20,079 nt of DNA. Origin: CAVOBC01 sp963693635 (GTDB lineage: Bacteria > Pseudomonadota > Gammaproteobacteria > Pseudomonadales > Azotimanducaceae). Both the position numbers and the translations under genes were made by a program. The notes under the pieces are model-generated. The model did no database searches. It had not been told where the DNA came from and saw only the letters and a program-made list of their open reading frames with translations. This document shows positions 1-8,176 of the stretch, in pieces. The stretch is taken from assembly GCA_963693635.1 (NCBI GenBank), contig CAVOBC010000039.1:1-20079 (forward strand), read 5' to 3'. How positions within the stretch are numbered: position 1 is the first letter of the stretch; each line of letters starts with the position of its first letter.

Positions 1-1913
1 CGCAAATAAAGACGCTACTTGACACGCTCGTGTTCGCGCACGAACTCGGTCGCGCCCACGGCGACATGAGAATCAGCAACATTCGGCTCAAGGACGACGG
101 TGAACCGCTGTTGCTCGATTTCGGCTTACCGCCGGTTGCCCGGCCCGCGCTGGGCCATCCGGCCGACGACATCCACGCCCTTGGCGTACTCCTCTACCCA
201 TTCATTTTCGGTATGCCGTGGTCCGCCGCTGCCGACTTTACCGGCGTGCAGCCCGTCGCGCAGCCCGTCATCGACCTCGTGCAACGCATGCTTGCCACGG
301 ACGCGGATCAGCGTCCCGACATTCGCCTGGTCCGCGCCACACTCGGGGACGATGCGACCGCCACTGCCGAGGTTTTGGTCAGCGCCGACTTCAGACGACA
401 GGAGCCGGCGTCGCCATCACCAGCGCTGGGCGAACCGGCAGCCGTATCAAACCACCGCCCGCCACGCGAGCGGCATGTCATGTCCGCCACCCTCGCATTC
501 TCTATCTTTGCGGTTCTCGTCATCGCTGCCGGCGCGTTTTTCTACTTCCTGCCCGACGCTAATCCACCGGTTGCGTCGGTCAGGCCGACATCGCCCGTGG
601 CGTCCGTACCGGCAAGCCAGTCACCGACTGCAGACCCGGTGGCGCCCGTCGATCCCGTACTCGCTCCGTTTGAGGTCGCACGACAGGAGAAAATGAAAGT
701 CGACGCGGCTGAACTGGCCCGCGTGCTGGTCCGCAAGCAGGTTGAGCTGGAAGACCGGGGCGTGATGATCTGGGCGCCCGCCGAGTATGAGACGCTGAGA
801 GATCGTGCGGTGCGCGCGGACGAACGCTATCGCGTCAAGGACTTCGAAGGTGCTGTCGATGACCTCAAGGAGACCGCGTACGAGCTCGATAAGTTGGTCG
901 AGCGCATTCCTGACATCGCCAAAGGAGCTCACGAAGACGGCGCAAACGCACTCGAGGCCGGCTATACCCCCGAGGCAATGGATGCATACGGGGTTCTGAT
1001 AGCGATTGATGCATCCGATGAGGAAGCAATAGCGGGCCTCGCCCGCGCCGAGATACTCGACGACGTGCTGGCCCTCGTCACGGATGGCGAAGTGCTTGAG
1101 GGTGCCGGCGACCTGCGCGACGCGCTTGCTCTTTTTAAAGCAGCCGCGGGCAAGGACTCACTCTGGCAGCCCGCCGCCAATGCAGTGACACGTGTGACCG
1201 CCAGTATCCTTGAGCGCGACTTTCAGGAAGCCATGACCGACGGCTTTGCAAGCCTGTTACTCAAGGACTACGACACTGCGCTCGCCGCGTTCGATCGGGC
1301 CAACGACCTGCGCCCGGACTCCCCCGGACCCGCCGATGGCCAGATGCAGGTTCAGAACCAACAACTCCAGGATGAGATCGAGTCACTGCGCACTGCGGCG
1401 AGCGTCCACTTCGCGAACGAGGCGTGGAACGAGGCGATCGAGTCCTACAATGCTGCGCTCGCACTCGATGCTTCTCTGACGTTTGCCAGCAAGGGCATTC
1501 ACGAGGCCGAGAGCCGCATCGAGATCGAACAGGAGATTCGCAAATTCATCGTCAACCCCTCGGTCTTGCTTGCTGATGACGAACTTGCCTCCGCGCGGAA
1601 AACCCTCGCGACAGCCAGTCGCATCGAGAAGCCTGGTAAACGCATGCTCAGCCACCTCAGCAGCCTCAATCGCTACATCGGACAAGCCCGCATCCCGGTC
1701 ATGTTGCAGCTAATGTCCGACGAGCGCACCGAGGTGACGATCAACCGTGTTCGGCATCTCGGGCGGGTGGAGGCCTTCCAGATGGAACTCTTCCCCGGCA
1801 CCTACACCATTGTTGGCAAGCGATCTGGTTATCGTGACGTTCAGCACAAAGTGACACTTCTCGCGGGCAGGGCACCCGCACCGATCTTTATCAGTTGCAC
1901 AGACAAGATCTGA
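1..1913 (+). CDS. Ser/Thr protein kinase-like membrane protein with TPR and PEGA-like regions (5' end outside window)
   Basis: The frame is open from base 3, so the gene starts upstream. A GTG at 30 lies inside kinase homology and is not the likely start. The visible part opens at the kinase catalytic loop: HGD at 57-65 (in place of HRD), the loop Asn at 78-80, then DFG at 117-125, followed by a helical C-lobe. Catalytic Asp, Asn and DFG are all present, so activity is possible; the P-loop and Lys lie outside the window. A Pro/Ser-rich linker leads to one membrane helix (about 483-555), then an Ala/Glu-rich helical region with TPR-like units (about 930-1060 and 1390-1500). The last 75 residues are beta-rich and PEGA-like. 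This resembles receptor kinases with a cytoplasmic kinase and extracytoplasmic sensor. The next gene starts 3 bases after the stop, which indicates an operon. The substrate is unknown; the FHA-like protein encoded at 5805 is a candidate partner. Confidence 0.8.
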   Translation, partial: QIKTLLDTLVFAHELGRAHGDMRISNIRLKDDGEPLLLDFGLPPVARPALGHPADDIHALGVLLYPFIFGMPWSAAADFTGVQPVAQPVIDLVQRMLATDADQRPDIRLVRATLGDDATATAEVLVSADFRRQEPASPSPALGEPAAVSNHRPPRERHVMSATLAFSIFAVLVIAAGAFFYFLPDANPPVASVRPTSPVASVPASQSPTADPVAPVDPVLAPFEVARQEKMKVDAAELARVLVRKQVELEDRGVMIWAPAEYETLRDRAVRADERYRVKDFEGAVDDLKETAYELDKLVERIPDIAKGAHEDGANALEAGYTPEAMDAYGVLIAIDASDEEAIAGLARAEILDDVLALVTDGEVLEGAGDLRDALALFKAAAGKDSLWQPAANAVTRVTASILERDFQEAMTDGFASLLLKDYDTALAAFDRANDLRPDSPGPADGQMQVQNQQLQDEIESLRTAASVHFANEAWNEAIESYNAALALDASLTFASKGIHEAESRIEIEQEIRKFIVNPSVLLADDELASARKTLATASRIEKPGKRMLSHLSSLNRYIGQARIPVMLQLMSDERTEVTINRVRHLGRVEAFQMELFPGTYTIVGKRSGYRDVQHKVTLLAGRAPAPIFISCTDKI

Positions 1914-1916
1914 GCC

Positions 1917-4001
1917 GTGGAAAACGACGCACCAGCGGATTTCACCGCCAATACCACGATCGAGCCCGTCAGCTTTGATCGACCCGCCGCATCCCGACGG
2001 CGCATACGCTGGTTGCGGCCCGGCGCAATCTCACTCGTTGCGGTCTTTGTCCTTCTGGGACTTGCCACTTACTTCATGTTCAGTGCTCGCGCGGTGCGGG
2101 TTCTGACCGATCCGGCAGGTGCAGACTTCGAGATCACCGGCGGCTTCGCCTATCTGTTGGGCGAGCGTTATCTGATATTACCGGGAGAGTACGCGCTGAC
2201 GGCAGAGCATAACGGCTTCGAGCAACTCGAGGCGACGCTCCTGGTCGGGTCTGACGCAGACCAGGAGCACCTTTTTTCTCTCGTCAAATTGCCCGGTATC
2301 CTGACTGTCAACATGTTCGGCCCTAATGGCCCGGTGCCCGCAAGTATCACGCTCGATGAAGTCGACGAACACGGCACACCGGCGACCATCGACCCCATCA
2401 GTCCCGGCACACACACGTTTGCCTACTCACACCCGCGCTACCTGGCTGGCACGCAGGCCGTCGATATCGAAGGCAAACGCGAGCACCAGACGATCGACAT
2501 TCAGATGCGTCCGGCATGGGCTGAGGTCTCTGTATCGAGCCTGCCTGAAGGCGCGTCGATCCGCGTAGACGGTGAGCTTCGCGGCGTCACGCCAATGACA
2601 GTCGAGGTGATGCAGGGTCGCCACGAACTCGAGATCTCGCGCACCGGCTTCAAACGCTGGCTCACCAACGTCGAGGTCGAAGCAGGCGTCAGCGCAAGTC
2701 TTGATGACATCCAACTGGTGCCATCTGACGGTCGCATGTCGATCACGTCTGACCCGGCGGGTGCGAACGTCACAGTTGACGGCATGTACCGAGGTCAGAC
2801 GCCCTTGTCGCTTGTCCTTGACCCCAGCAAGACGTATCCGGTTGCGCTCGCGAAAGCCGGGTACGAGGAGAACCGACGAGACATCAGGGTCGAAGCGGAC
2901 GACGATCTTTCTCTCAACATCACGCTCGCGCCCCTCACCGGTTACGTCACCTTTGTCGTTACGCCGGGCACTGGCGAGATCTTCGTCGACGGCAAGTCCC
3001 ATGGATCGCCAAGTCAGCGCCTGAAACTGGTCGCAGCGACGCACAAGGTAGAAATCGTCACCGACGGTTTCGCCACTCACACGGCATCGGTCACACCACG
3101 CGACGGCTTCGAACAGCAGTTCGAGGTGGCGCTCATGACGATCGACGAAGCGCGCATCGACGCGATGCCGAAACGCCAGCTGACCTCACTCGGCCAGGAG
3201 ATGCGCCTCATCCTTGGCGGCGACCTGTCCATGGGTGCAGCACGAGGGGAACCTGGGCGCAGATCCAACGAGGTAGTACGGAAAGTACGCCTGATAAGGC
3301 CCTTCTTCATCGGCGTCAATGAAGTGACAAACGAGCAATTCAACGCGTTCGACCCTCTCCACGATTCAGGCATTCTTGGGCGCTCAATGCTGAACGATGC
3401 GAGCCGGCCCGTCGTCAACATCAGCTGGAATCAGGCAGCCGCATTCTGCAATTGGCTCAGCGAGAAAGACGGGTTGACGCCCACCTACGAGGTAGTCGAC
3501 GGCACGTGGCGGGCATCCGGCGACCTGGGCGATGGCTACCGGTTGCCGACAGAGGCGGAGTGGGCGTTCACTGCCCGTCTCGGCAGTGAACCGTCAACTC
3601 GCTTCCCATGGGGCGATCGCATGCCACCCCCGAAGGGTAGCGGTAACTTTGCAGACATCTCAGCCGCCAACATGGTGCCGCAGCACGTCTCCGGCTATAA
3701 CGACAGCTATCGCGGACCGGCACCCGGCGGGATCTTCTCTCCGAATGACTTCGGCATCTATGACCTGGCAGGCAATGCCGCCGAATGGATGCACGACATC
3801 TATACCGCGAATCCGTCGGCGATTGTCACCATTGATGACCCGACCGGGCCGCCCCAGGGCACCTACCACGTGGTTCGCGGATCCAGTTTCATGCACGGTC
3901 GCTTCAGCGAGTTGCGCTGGGCGTACCGCGACTATGGCGAACTAGCGCGAGCCGATGTGGGCTTCCGCCTCGCGCGCTACCTACCTGACCGACCCGGATG
4001 A
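1917..4001 (+). CDS. Membrane-anchored PEGA-repeat protein with C-terminal FGE-sulfatase (SUMF1-type) domain
   Basis: A GTG start lies 3 bases after the upstream stop. After a basic stretch (SRRRIRWLR), one membrane helix spans residues about 37-57, so most of the 694 residues should be extracytoplasmic. Several PEGA-type beta modules follow. The clearest are near residues 202-256, 272-330 and 342-396, each with the pattern 'P-G-A-x-V-x-V-D-G...G-x-T-P'. Residues about 425-690 form a formylglycine-generating-enzyme/SUMF1-type domain: it has EVTNEQF, PVVNISWNQA, YRLPTEAEWAF, FPWGD, DLAGNAAEW and VGFRLAR, the standard block order of this fold. The Cys pair used by true FGE is absent: the corresponding stretch near residues 650-670 (RGSSFMHGRFSELRWAYRD) has no Cys. 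A non-catalytic, ligand- or protein-binding C-lectin-like role is therefore more likely than sulfatase activation. PEGA modules are typical of cell-surface proteins. Confidence 0.85.
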   Translation: MENDAPADFTANTTIEPVSFDRPAASRRRIRWLRPGAISLVAVFVLLGLATYFMFSARAVRVLTDPAGADFEITGGFAYLLGERYLILPGEYALTAEHNGFEQLEATLLVGSDADQEHLFSLVKLPGILTVNMFGPNGPVPASITLDEVDEHGTPATIDPISPGTHTFAYSHPRYLAGTQAVDIEGKREHQTIDIQMRPAWAEVSVSSLPEGASIRVDGELRGVTPMTVEVMQGRHELEISRTGFKRWLTNVEVEAGVSASLDDIQLVPSDGRMSITSDPAGANVTVDGMYRGQTPLSLVLDPSKTYPVALAKAGYEENRRDIRVEADDDLSLNITLAPLTGYVTFVVTPGTGEIFVDGKSHGSPSQRLKLVAATHKVEIVTDGFATHTASVTPRDGFEQQFEVALMTIDEARIDAMPKRQLTSLGQEMRLILGGDLSMGAARGEPGRRSNEVVRKVRLIRPFFIGVNEVTNEQFNAFDPLHDSGILGRSMLNDASRPVVNISWNQAAAFCNWLSEKDGLTPTYEVVDGTWRASGDLGDGYRLPTEAEWAFTARLGSEPSTRFPWGDRMPPPKGSGNFADISAANMVPQHVSGYNDSYRGPAPGGIFSPNDFGIYDLAGNAAEWMHDIYTANPSAIVTIDDPTGPPQGTYHVVRGSSFMHGRFSELRWAYRDYGELARADVGFRLARYLPDRPG

Positions 4002-4008
4002 CTGACCG

Positions 4009-4812
4009 ATGCCACAAGTGATCCCTCGTTCTCTCTACGGCGGCCGCGTCCTGCACGACCGGTTGACCGTCACGTCGTCTCATCCCAGCCGCAAGCACAA
4101 TGCCGCTGCCGTCTGTCGATTCGCCCTGCTGCTTTGCAGCACACTTGCCGTCGCGGCGCTTGCGACTGCCGAAGCGGCACCCGACGCTTCATCGGAAACG
4201 GCCTCAGAAGCGGCATCAGAAACAGCATTGGAAGCGGATGGACAGGCGCAAGACCTGGCAACCGATGTGCCGACCGGGGCGACCGCAGACATCGCGGATG
4301 AATCTGCCGTCGATCCGCTCGAACCACCCAACGGTGTGAACGGCACTGACCTCGACCCTGCCGGCGAAGCAAACGATGAGGACGAGTCCCTCGACGACGC
4401 TGCGGAAGCGACGGCTCAGACCGACATACCCAGCCCGCCCGGGCCATCCGACCGATCCGAGCGTTCCGACCAAGACAGCACCGAACTGGCTATCGAAGAC
4501 GATGCGACTCTGAATGATACGACACTGGACGATGCGACACTGGACGATGAGAACCCTTTGCTGGGCACGGTTGAGGCACTCGAGCGGGCCGAAGCAGCCG
4601 CCCCTCAAACTCCCGTGGAAGCCGCGGAGGAAGAAGCGGATCTGCAGGACGACCCGCAAGTCGTGCCCGAGGAAAACGCGAGCAGGCCCGAGTTGGATGA
4701 CAGCGGTCTGATCACCGTGTCTGACTATGAGCGAGCGACCGGCAAGATCGGCTTTGTACCAACCGAACAAATCGAGGTCAACAAAGCTGTGCGCTTCCCG
4801 GTCGACATATGA
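4009..4812 (+). CDS. Exported, highly acidic low-complexity protein of unknown function
   Basis: I recognise no family. The ATG lies 7 bases after the upstream stop and the gene keeps the operon direction. An unusually long basic N-terminal stretch precedes a hydrophobic segment (about residues 37-56, CRFALLLCSTLAVAALATA) that looks like a signal peptide with cleavage after an Ala. A later start such as TTG at 4063 would give a more ordinary signal peptide. Residues about 57-235 are dominated by Asp, Glu, Ala, Thr and Pro and contain in-frame DNA repeats (4192-4239 and 4498-4542), so this part is probably disordered. The last 30 residues (DYERATGKIGFVPTEQIEVNKAVRFPVDI region) look ordered and could be the functional, partner-binding end. 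A plausible role is an envelope linker or tether for the machine encoded downstream, but this rests only on context. Confidence 0.65.
   Translation: MPQVIPRSLYGGRVLHDRLTVTSSHPSRKHNAAAVCRFALLLCSTLAVAALATAEAAPDASSETASEAASETALEADGQAQDLATDVPTGATADIADESAVDPLEPPNGVNGTDLDPAGEANDEDESLDDAAEATAQTDIPSPPGPSDRSERSDQDSTELAIEDDATLNDTTLDDATLDDENPLLGTVEALERAEAAAPQTPVEAAEEEADLQDDPQVVPEENASRPELDDSGLITVSDYERATGKIGFVPTEQIEVNKAVRFPVDI
4192..4239 (+). repeat. In-frame 12-bp tandem repeat (four units)
   Basis: Four consecutive 12-base units, 4192-4203, 4204-4215, 4216-4227 and 4228-4239, encode SETA, SEAA, SETA and LEAD. They follow the pattern tc(g/a)gaa(a/g)c(g/a)gc(c/a). The unit is a multiple of three, so copy-number change would lengthen or shorten the acidic linker without breaking the frame. 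Confidence 0.75.
4498..4542 (+). repeat. In-frame 15-bp tandem repeat (three units)
   Basis: Three 15-base units, 4498-4512, 4513-4527 and 4528-4542, encode DDATL, NDTTL and DDATL. A partial fourth unit (gacgatgag) follows. Units 1 and 3 differ by one base. This is a second, independent amplification inside the same acidic linker. Confidence 0.8.
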
Positions 4813-4955
4813 CTGTCACCGCGATGACCGATACGCGGACGGCCCCAGCACCCTGCGTGAACCCAACCGGCGACGACCGCCGATCAGGTCAAGCCAGATC
4901 CAGCCATCGAGATGTTCCAGCGCCGCTGCGGACTTTACATGCGACCCTAGACGCC

Positions 4956-4966
4956 AAAGGAAGGTG
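4956..4966 (+). promoter_or_regulatory. Strong ribosome binding site deciding a GTG start
   Basis: AAAGGAAGGTG at 4956-4966 is purine-rich and complementary to the 16S rRNA tail. Its core AGGAAGG lies 6 bases before GTG at 4971. It supports GTG as the true start of the MotA/TolQ-like gene, because no ATG in that frame is nearby. Confidence 0.75.
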
Positions 4967-4970
4967 ATAC

Positions 4971-5768
4971 GTGAAAAACAAGCAACTGCCCATAGAATTC
5001 ATTTTTCAGCTCTTTTCCCTGGTGCTGGCAATCATCATCGTCCACGGGATCTATGTCTCTATCGTCAGACCCAACGCCCGGGTCGTGCTCGCAGAACAAG
5101 CCGAACAGATCAACTCGGACCCCCTTTACGTCCCCGAACGTAACGTCAATGTAGTCATCAAAGACTTTGAGCAGGAGGCCTGTTTCATCCTGATGATCTG
5201 GGCGATGTCCCTGATGGGCTTCAAGGCTTTCCTGTCGGTCAAGGAGCGGCAAATTCTGCAGATGGATCTTGTCCCCATCGCACCGGGCACGAGCATCCTG
5301 CCGGAAGACGCGCGGGAATACTCAAGACCGATCCAGGCGCTTCCTGACGCTTCCCAGACATACCTCTTGCCGCGCGCACTGATAACGGCCCTGCACCGAT
5401 TTCGCTCGACACGCAACATCCAGGATGTCTCCAACTCAATCCGGGCCATCTGTGAAAGCGAGAACGAGCGTCTAGACTCTGAGCTGTCGATGGTGAGGTA
5501 CATCGCGTGGGCGATTCCATCGATCGGTTTCCTCGGGACAGTTCGCGGTATCGGCCAGGCCCTGGGACAGGCACATCAAGCGGTGCAGGGAGACATCGCC
5601 CAGGTGACCCAGTCTCTCGGCGTCGCATTTAACTCAACGTTCGTCGCGCTCCTCATCAGCATCGTCGTCATGTTCCTGCTGCATCAGTTGCAGGTGTCAC
5701 AGGAGCGCGTCGTGCTCGACGCCGAGGATTATTGCGACAACAAGCTCATCCGTCACTTGCAGAACTAA
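4971..5768 (+). CDS. MotA/TolQ/ExbB-family proton channel protein
   Basis: This inner-membrane ion-channel subunit has 265 residues. Four membrane helices are visible: about residues 9-31, 70-88, 174-197 and 213-239. The family signature is in the last two: IPSIGFLGTVRGIGQAL (182-198), matching the G-x-L/F-G-T-V-x-G block of ExbB/TolQ/MotA, and LGVAFNSTFVALLIS (216-230), matching the second pore-helix block with its small hydroxyl residues (T190, S222, T223). A cytoplasmic stretch of about 85 residues separates helices 2 and 3, as in MotA and TolQ. Proteins of this family form pentamers around a dimer of ExbD/TolR/MotB, using proton flow to move the partner. No classical ExbD or MotB gene is present, but the two VWA proteins downstream carry an ExbD-like N-terminal helix. 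A 158-bp gap precedes the gene and could hold an internal promoter; I see no clear one. Confidence 0.88.
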   Translation: MKNKQLPIEFIFQLFSLVLAIIIVHGIYVSIVRPNARVVLAEQAEQINSDPLYVPERNVNVVIKDFEQEACFILMIWAMSLMGFKAFLSVKERQILQMDLVPIAPGTSILPEDAREYSRPIQALPDASQTYLLPRALITALHRFRSTRNIQDVSNSIRAICESENERLDSELSMVRYIAWAIPSIGFLGTVRGIGQALGQAHQAVQGDIAQVTQSLGVAFNSTFVALLISIVVMFLLHQLQVSQERVVLDAEDYCDNKLIRHLQN

Positions 5769-5804
5769 TCGATCCCAAACGCGCCTGAAGCAGGAGAAGC
5801 AGAT

Positions 5805-7079
5805 ATGTCGTTAGGCGTTCTCGAACTCAATGATGCCGCTGTCACCTTTGCGGCAGACAATGTGGTCCTGGCGAGAAGCCCGGGCTACGCAGTACTCGAC
5901 AAAGATCAGCTTCTCATCGGCGAGCGTGCCTTCGCCCAGGCGCGGGTGCTGCCGAGCTGGTCGAACAACCGGTTCTGGCGGCAACTCAACACCGACCCGA
6001 TCCACGACGCGACGCTGACCGTACGTCATCACGCTGACCTTGCGTTTGTTCACCTCGAGTCGATCTGGAAACAGCACGGTAACGGCGTTGATAATGTCAT
6101 AGTAATTGTTCCCGGATACTATGACAGGCAGCAACTGGCTTTGCTGCTCGGCATCGCCAAAGAGCTGCGGATACCCGTATCCGGCTTCATCGATGCGTCG
6201 CTCGCGGCGGTGCGCGCACAACCGCTCAGCGACCTCGTCCTGCACCTGTCGGTCCACCTGCACGAGACGACCCTGACGGTTCTTGATGCGGCCCGGCAGA
6301 TCACACGCCGGCACACGATCACCGTTGCCGACACCGGCCTCTATGCACTGTGGGACCGTTGGGCCAATCTAATCGCCAATCAATTTGTGCAAACCCTGCG
6401 GTTTGATCCGCTGCACGATGCGGCGACAGAGCAACGGTTGTTTGACGCAGTCCCCGGCTGGATCAGACAACTCGACGACCAGGAGCCGGCACCGGAATTC
6501 GGCCTCGCACTTGACGACGTGACGCATCAGGCGGCGATATCAAGCGATCAGCTCACAAACGCCTGCACCAGCCTCTACCCGGCGATTGTCAGCGCAATTC
6601 GGGAGGCGACGTCCGGACACAGCGCAAGACTCTACCTGGGTGCCGGATTTGCCGGATTCCCCGGACTCAACGATTCACTCAACCTGGTTGACCACATCAC
6701 AATCGGCGCGCTCCCCGACACCTCGGCAATTGATGCTGTGTATGAACACGCGAGCGAAATCATCGGGGCTGGCGACGGCATCAGTCACGTTGTCACCCTG
6801 ACGCTTGACGCAGGTAGCGTCGCCCCGGCATCCCAGCTGGCCAGTCCCGACAAACCCACCCATGTCCTGGAGAACAGCCGGGCGCGTCCCATCGGCAACG
6901 TGCTCAAGCTCAGCCTCGGTGAGGCTGATATCACGCTTTATGCCGACGCCGGCGTTATGCAGCTTCAGGCCAGCGATGGGGTCGTCGTCAACGACGAGAA
7001 GACCACCGGCGCCCGCGTGACCGCCGGCGACGTGATCCGATCCGGCGACCGGCAGCTGACACTGATCACCGTGGAATAA
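5805..7079 (+). CDS. Hsp70/actin-like protein with FHA-like C-terminal domain
   Basis: The ATG at 5805 follows a good Shine-Dalgarno sequence (CAGGAGAAG, 5791-5799). Residues 1 to about 340 resemble the Hsp70/actin ATPase fold. The block NVIVIVPGYYDRQQLALLLG...GFIDASLAAVRA (about 98-140) parallels the Hsp70 segment with V-P-A-Y-F and N-E-P-T-A-A-A-L-A. LYLGAGFAGFPGL (about 277-289) parallels the adenosine-site G-G-S-x-x-x-P motif. The N-terminal phosphate loop, normally D-x-G-T/S, reads LELNDA, so ATP hydrolysis may be lost. The last 60 residues look like an FHA-type beta sandwich: LKLSLGEADITL, then SDGVVVNDEK (near residue 390) and GDVIRSGDRQLTL, like the usual 'N-G-V-x-V-N-G' and 'L-x-x-G-D-x-I' blocks. 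FHA domains bind phosphothreonine, which would fit the operon's kinase. No membrane helix is evident. A 2-base gap to the next gene indicates co-translation. Confidence 0.7.
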   Translation: MSLGVLELNDAAVTFAADNVVLARSPGYAVLDKDQLLIGERAFAQARVLPSWSNNRFWRQLNTDPIHDATLTVRHHADLAFVHLESIWKQHGNGVDNVIVIVPGYYDRQQLALLLGIAKELRIPVSGFIDASLAAVRAQPLSDLVLHLSVHLHETTLTVLDAARQITRRHTITVADTGLYALWDRWANLIANQFVQTLRFDPLHDAATEQRLFDAVPGWIRQLDDQEPAPEFGLALDDVTHQAAISSDQLTNACTSLYPAIVSAIREATSGHSARLYLGAGFAGFPGLNDSLNLVDHITIGALPDTSAIDAVYEHASEIIGAGDGISHVVTLTLDAGSVAPASQLASPDKPTHVLENSRARPIGNVLKLSLGEADITLYADAGVMQLQASDGVVVNDEKTTGARVTAGDVIRSGDRQLTLITVE

Positions 7080-7081
7080 CC

Positions 7082-8176
7082 ATGGCCAAGCGCCGCGAAC
7101 TCAACGTCTTCAGCATGTCGTTTCTCGACATCATGTCGTGTGGTTTTGGCGCGGTAATCCTCATCTTCATCATCATCCACAGCACGTCAACGACGGTCGC
7201 GCCGGACATTACGTCCGTGCGGATGGCGGAGGTCAGCAAGTTGGAGCAGTACCTGGACGAGGACCGCAATCGCCTGGTCAACTTGCGGAATACGTTGCAA
7301 AAAACCGAGGACGAAACGGCTGCGACGACCCGCACAACGTCCGAATTGCTTGAACAGATCAAGGAGATCGAGCGCCAGATCGAAGAACTCGATGACACCA
7401 GCAACGCGACCAGGGACAAGATCAATACGATCAAAGCGCAATTGCAGGAGCTTGAAGCCGAATCCGAGTCGCTGAAAAGCAGCATCGCTGCGCAAGCGGA
7501 CCAGGGGACCGATGTGCGCGCCTTCGCCGGTGAAGGCTCAAGGCAGTACCTGACAGGCCTCAACCTTGGCGGCCAGCGAATCCTGATCCTGCTCGATACC
7601 TCAACCTCAATGCTCGACCGCACCATCGTCAACATCATCCGCCGCCGCAACTTGAGTGACGAGCAAAAACTGGCGTCAAAAAAGTGGCAGCGCGCTATTC
7701 GAACCATGGATTGGTTTCTCTCCAAACTCCCGATCGACGTCAACTTCCAGGTCATCACCTTCAATACAGAAGCCACGTTCGTTGCACCGGACTCAGATGG
7801 CAAATGGCTGAACACCAACGAGCCCGCAGATCTCGACGCCGTCGCCAATGAACTGAAGACGCTCATCCCGAGCGGCGGCACGTCGCTCTTCAACGCGTTC
7901 GTGGCCGCGCAGTCGATGTCGCCACCACCAGACAACATCTTCCTCATTGTCGACGGCCTGCCGACCCAGGGTAAGGAACCCTCCGGTCTGCTCCAGGTCG
8001 ACGGACGCGACCGGGTGCGGTTGTTTAACAAGGCCCTGGAGCAACTGCCAGGCGACGTGCCAATCAACATCGTACTCTTTCCCATGGAGGGCGACCCCGA
8101 CGCGTCACATTCTTATTGGAAGCTCGCGTTCGACACCGCGGGCTCTATCCTCGCACCACCGGATGACTGGCCATGA
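7082..8176 (+). CDS. VWA-domain protein with ExbD/MotB-like N-terminal helix and coiled coil (paralog 1)
   Basis: A single membrane helix (about residues 10-32) lies right at the N terminus: after RRELNVFS come SFLDIMSCGFGAVIL and a hydrophobic run. The Asp at residue 16 sits near the start of the helix, as in ExbD, TolR and MotB, where that Asp carries the proton. Residues about 40-140 are a long coiled coil rich in E, Q, K and L. Residues about 165-364 form a von Willebrand A domain with an intact metal site: DTSTS (D172), the Thr in SGGTSLF (T267) and the Asp in LIVDGLP (D291). The topology implies that the coiled coil and VWA domain project into the periplasm. The start lies 2 bases after the Hsp70-like gene, and the stop overlaps the next start (ATGA). 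There is no peptidoglycan-binding OmpA-type domain. The ligand of the VWA domain is unknown. Confidence 0.85.
   Translation: MAKRRELNVFSMSFLDIMSCGFGAVILIFIIIHSTSTTVAPDITSVRMAEVSKLEQYLDEDRNRLVNLRNTLQKTEDETAATTRTTSELLEQIKEIERQIEELDDTSNATRDKINTIKAQLQELEAESESLKSSIAAQADQGTDVRAFAGEGSRQYLTGLNLGGQRILILLDTSTSMLDRTIVNIIRRRNLSDEQKLASKKWQRAIRTMDWFLSKLPIDVNFQVITFNTEATFVAPDSDGKWLNTNEPADLDAVANELKTLIPSGGTSLFNAFVAAQSMSPPPDNIFLIVDGLPTQGKEPSGLLQVDGRDRVRLFNKALEQLPGDVPINIVLFPMEGDPDASHSYWKLAFDTAGSILAPPDDWP

Noticed and set aside
2427..3080. 217-codon open frame on the - strand
   Set aside because: It overlaps the PEGA repeats on the + strand and has a composition typical of shadow frames in GC-rich DNA.
3180..4001. 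Active formylglycine-generating enzyme for sulfatases
   Set aside because: The catalytic cysteines are missing and no sulfatase gene is nearby.
7066..8085. Long open frame on the - strand (339 codons)
   Set aside because: It is antisense to the VWA paralog 1 gene, has a Ser/Arg/Leu-rich composition with no domain, and the + strand carries clear VWA and coiled-coil features.
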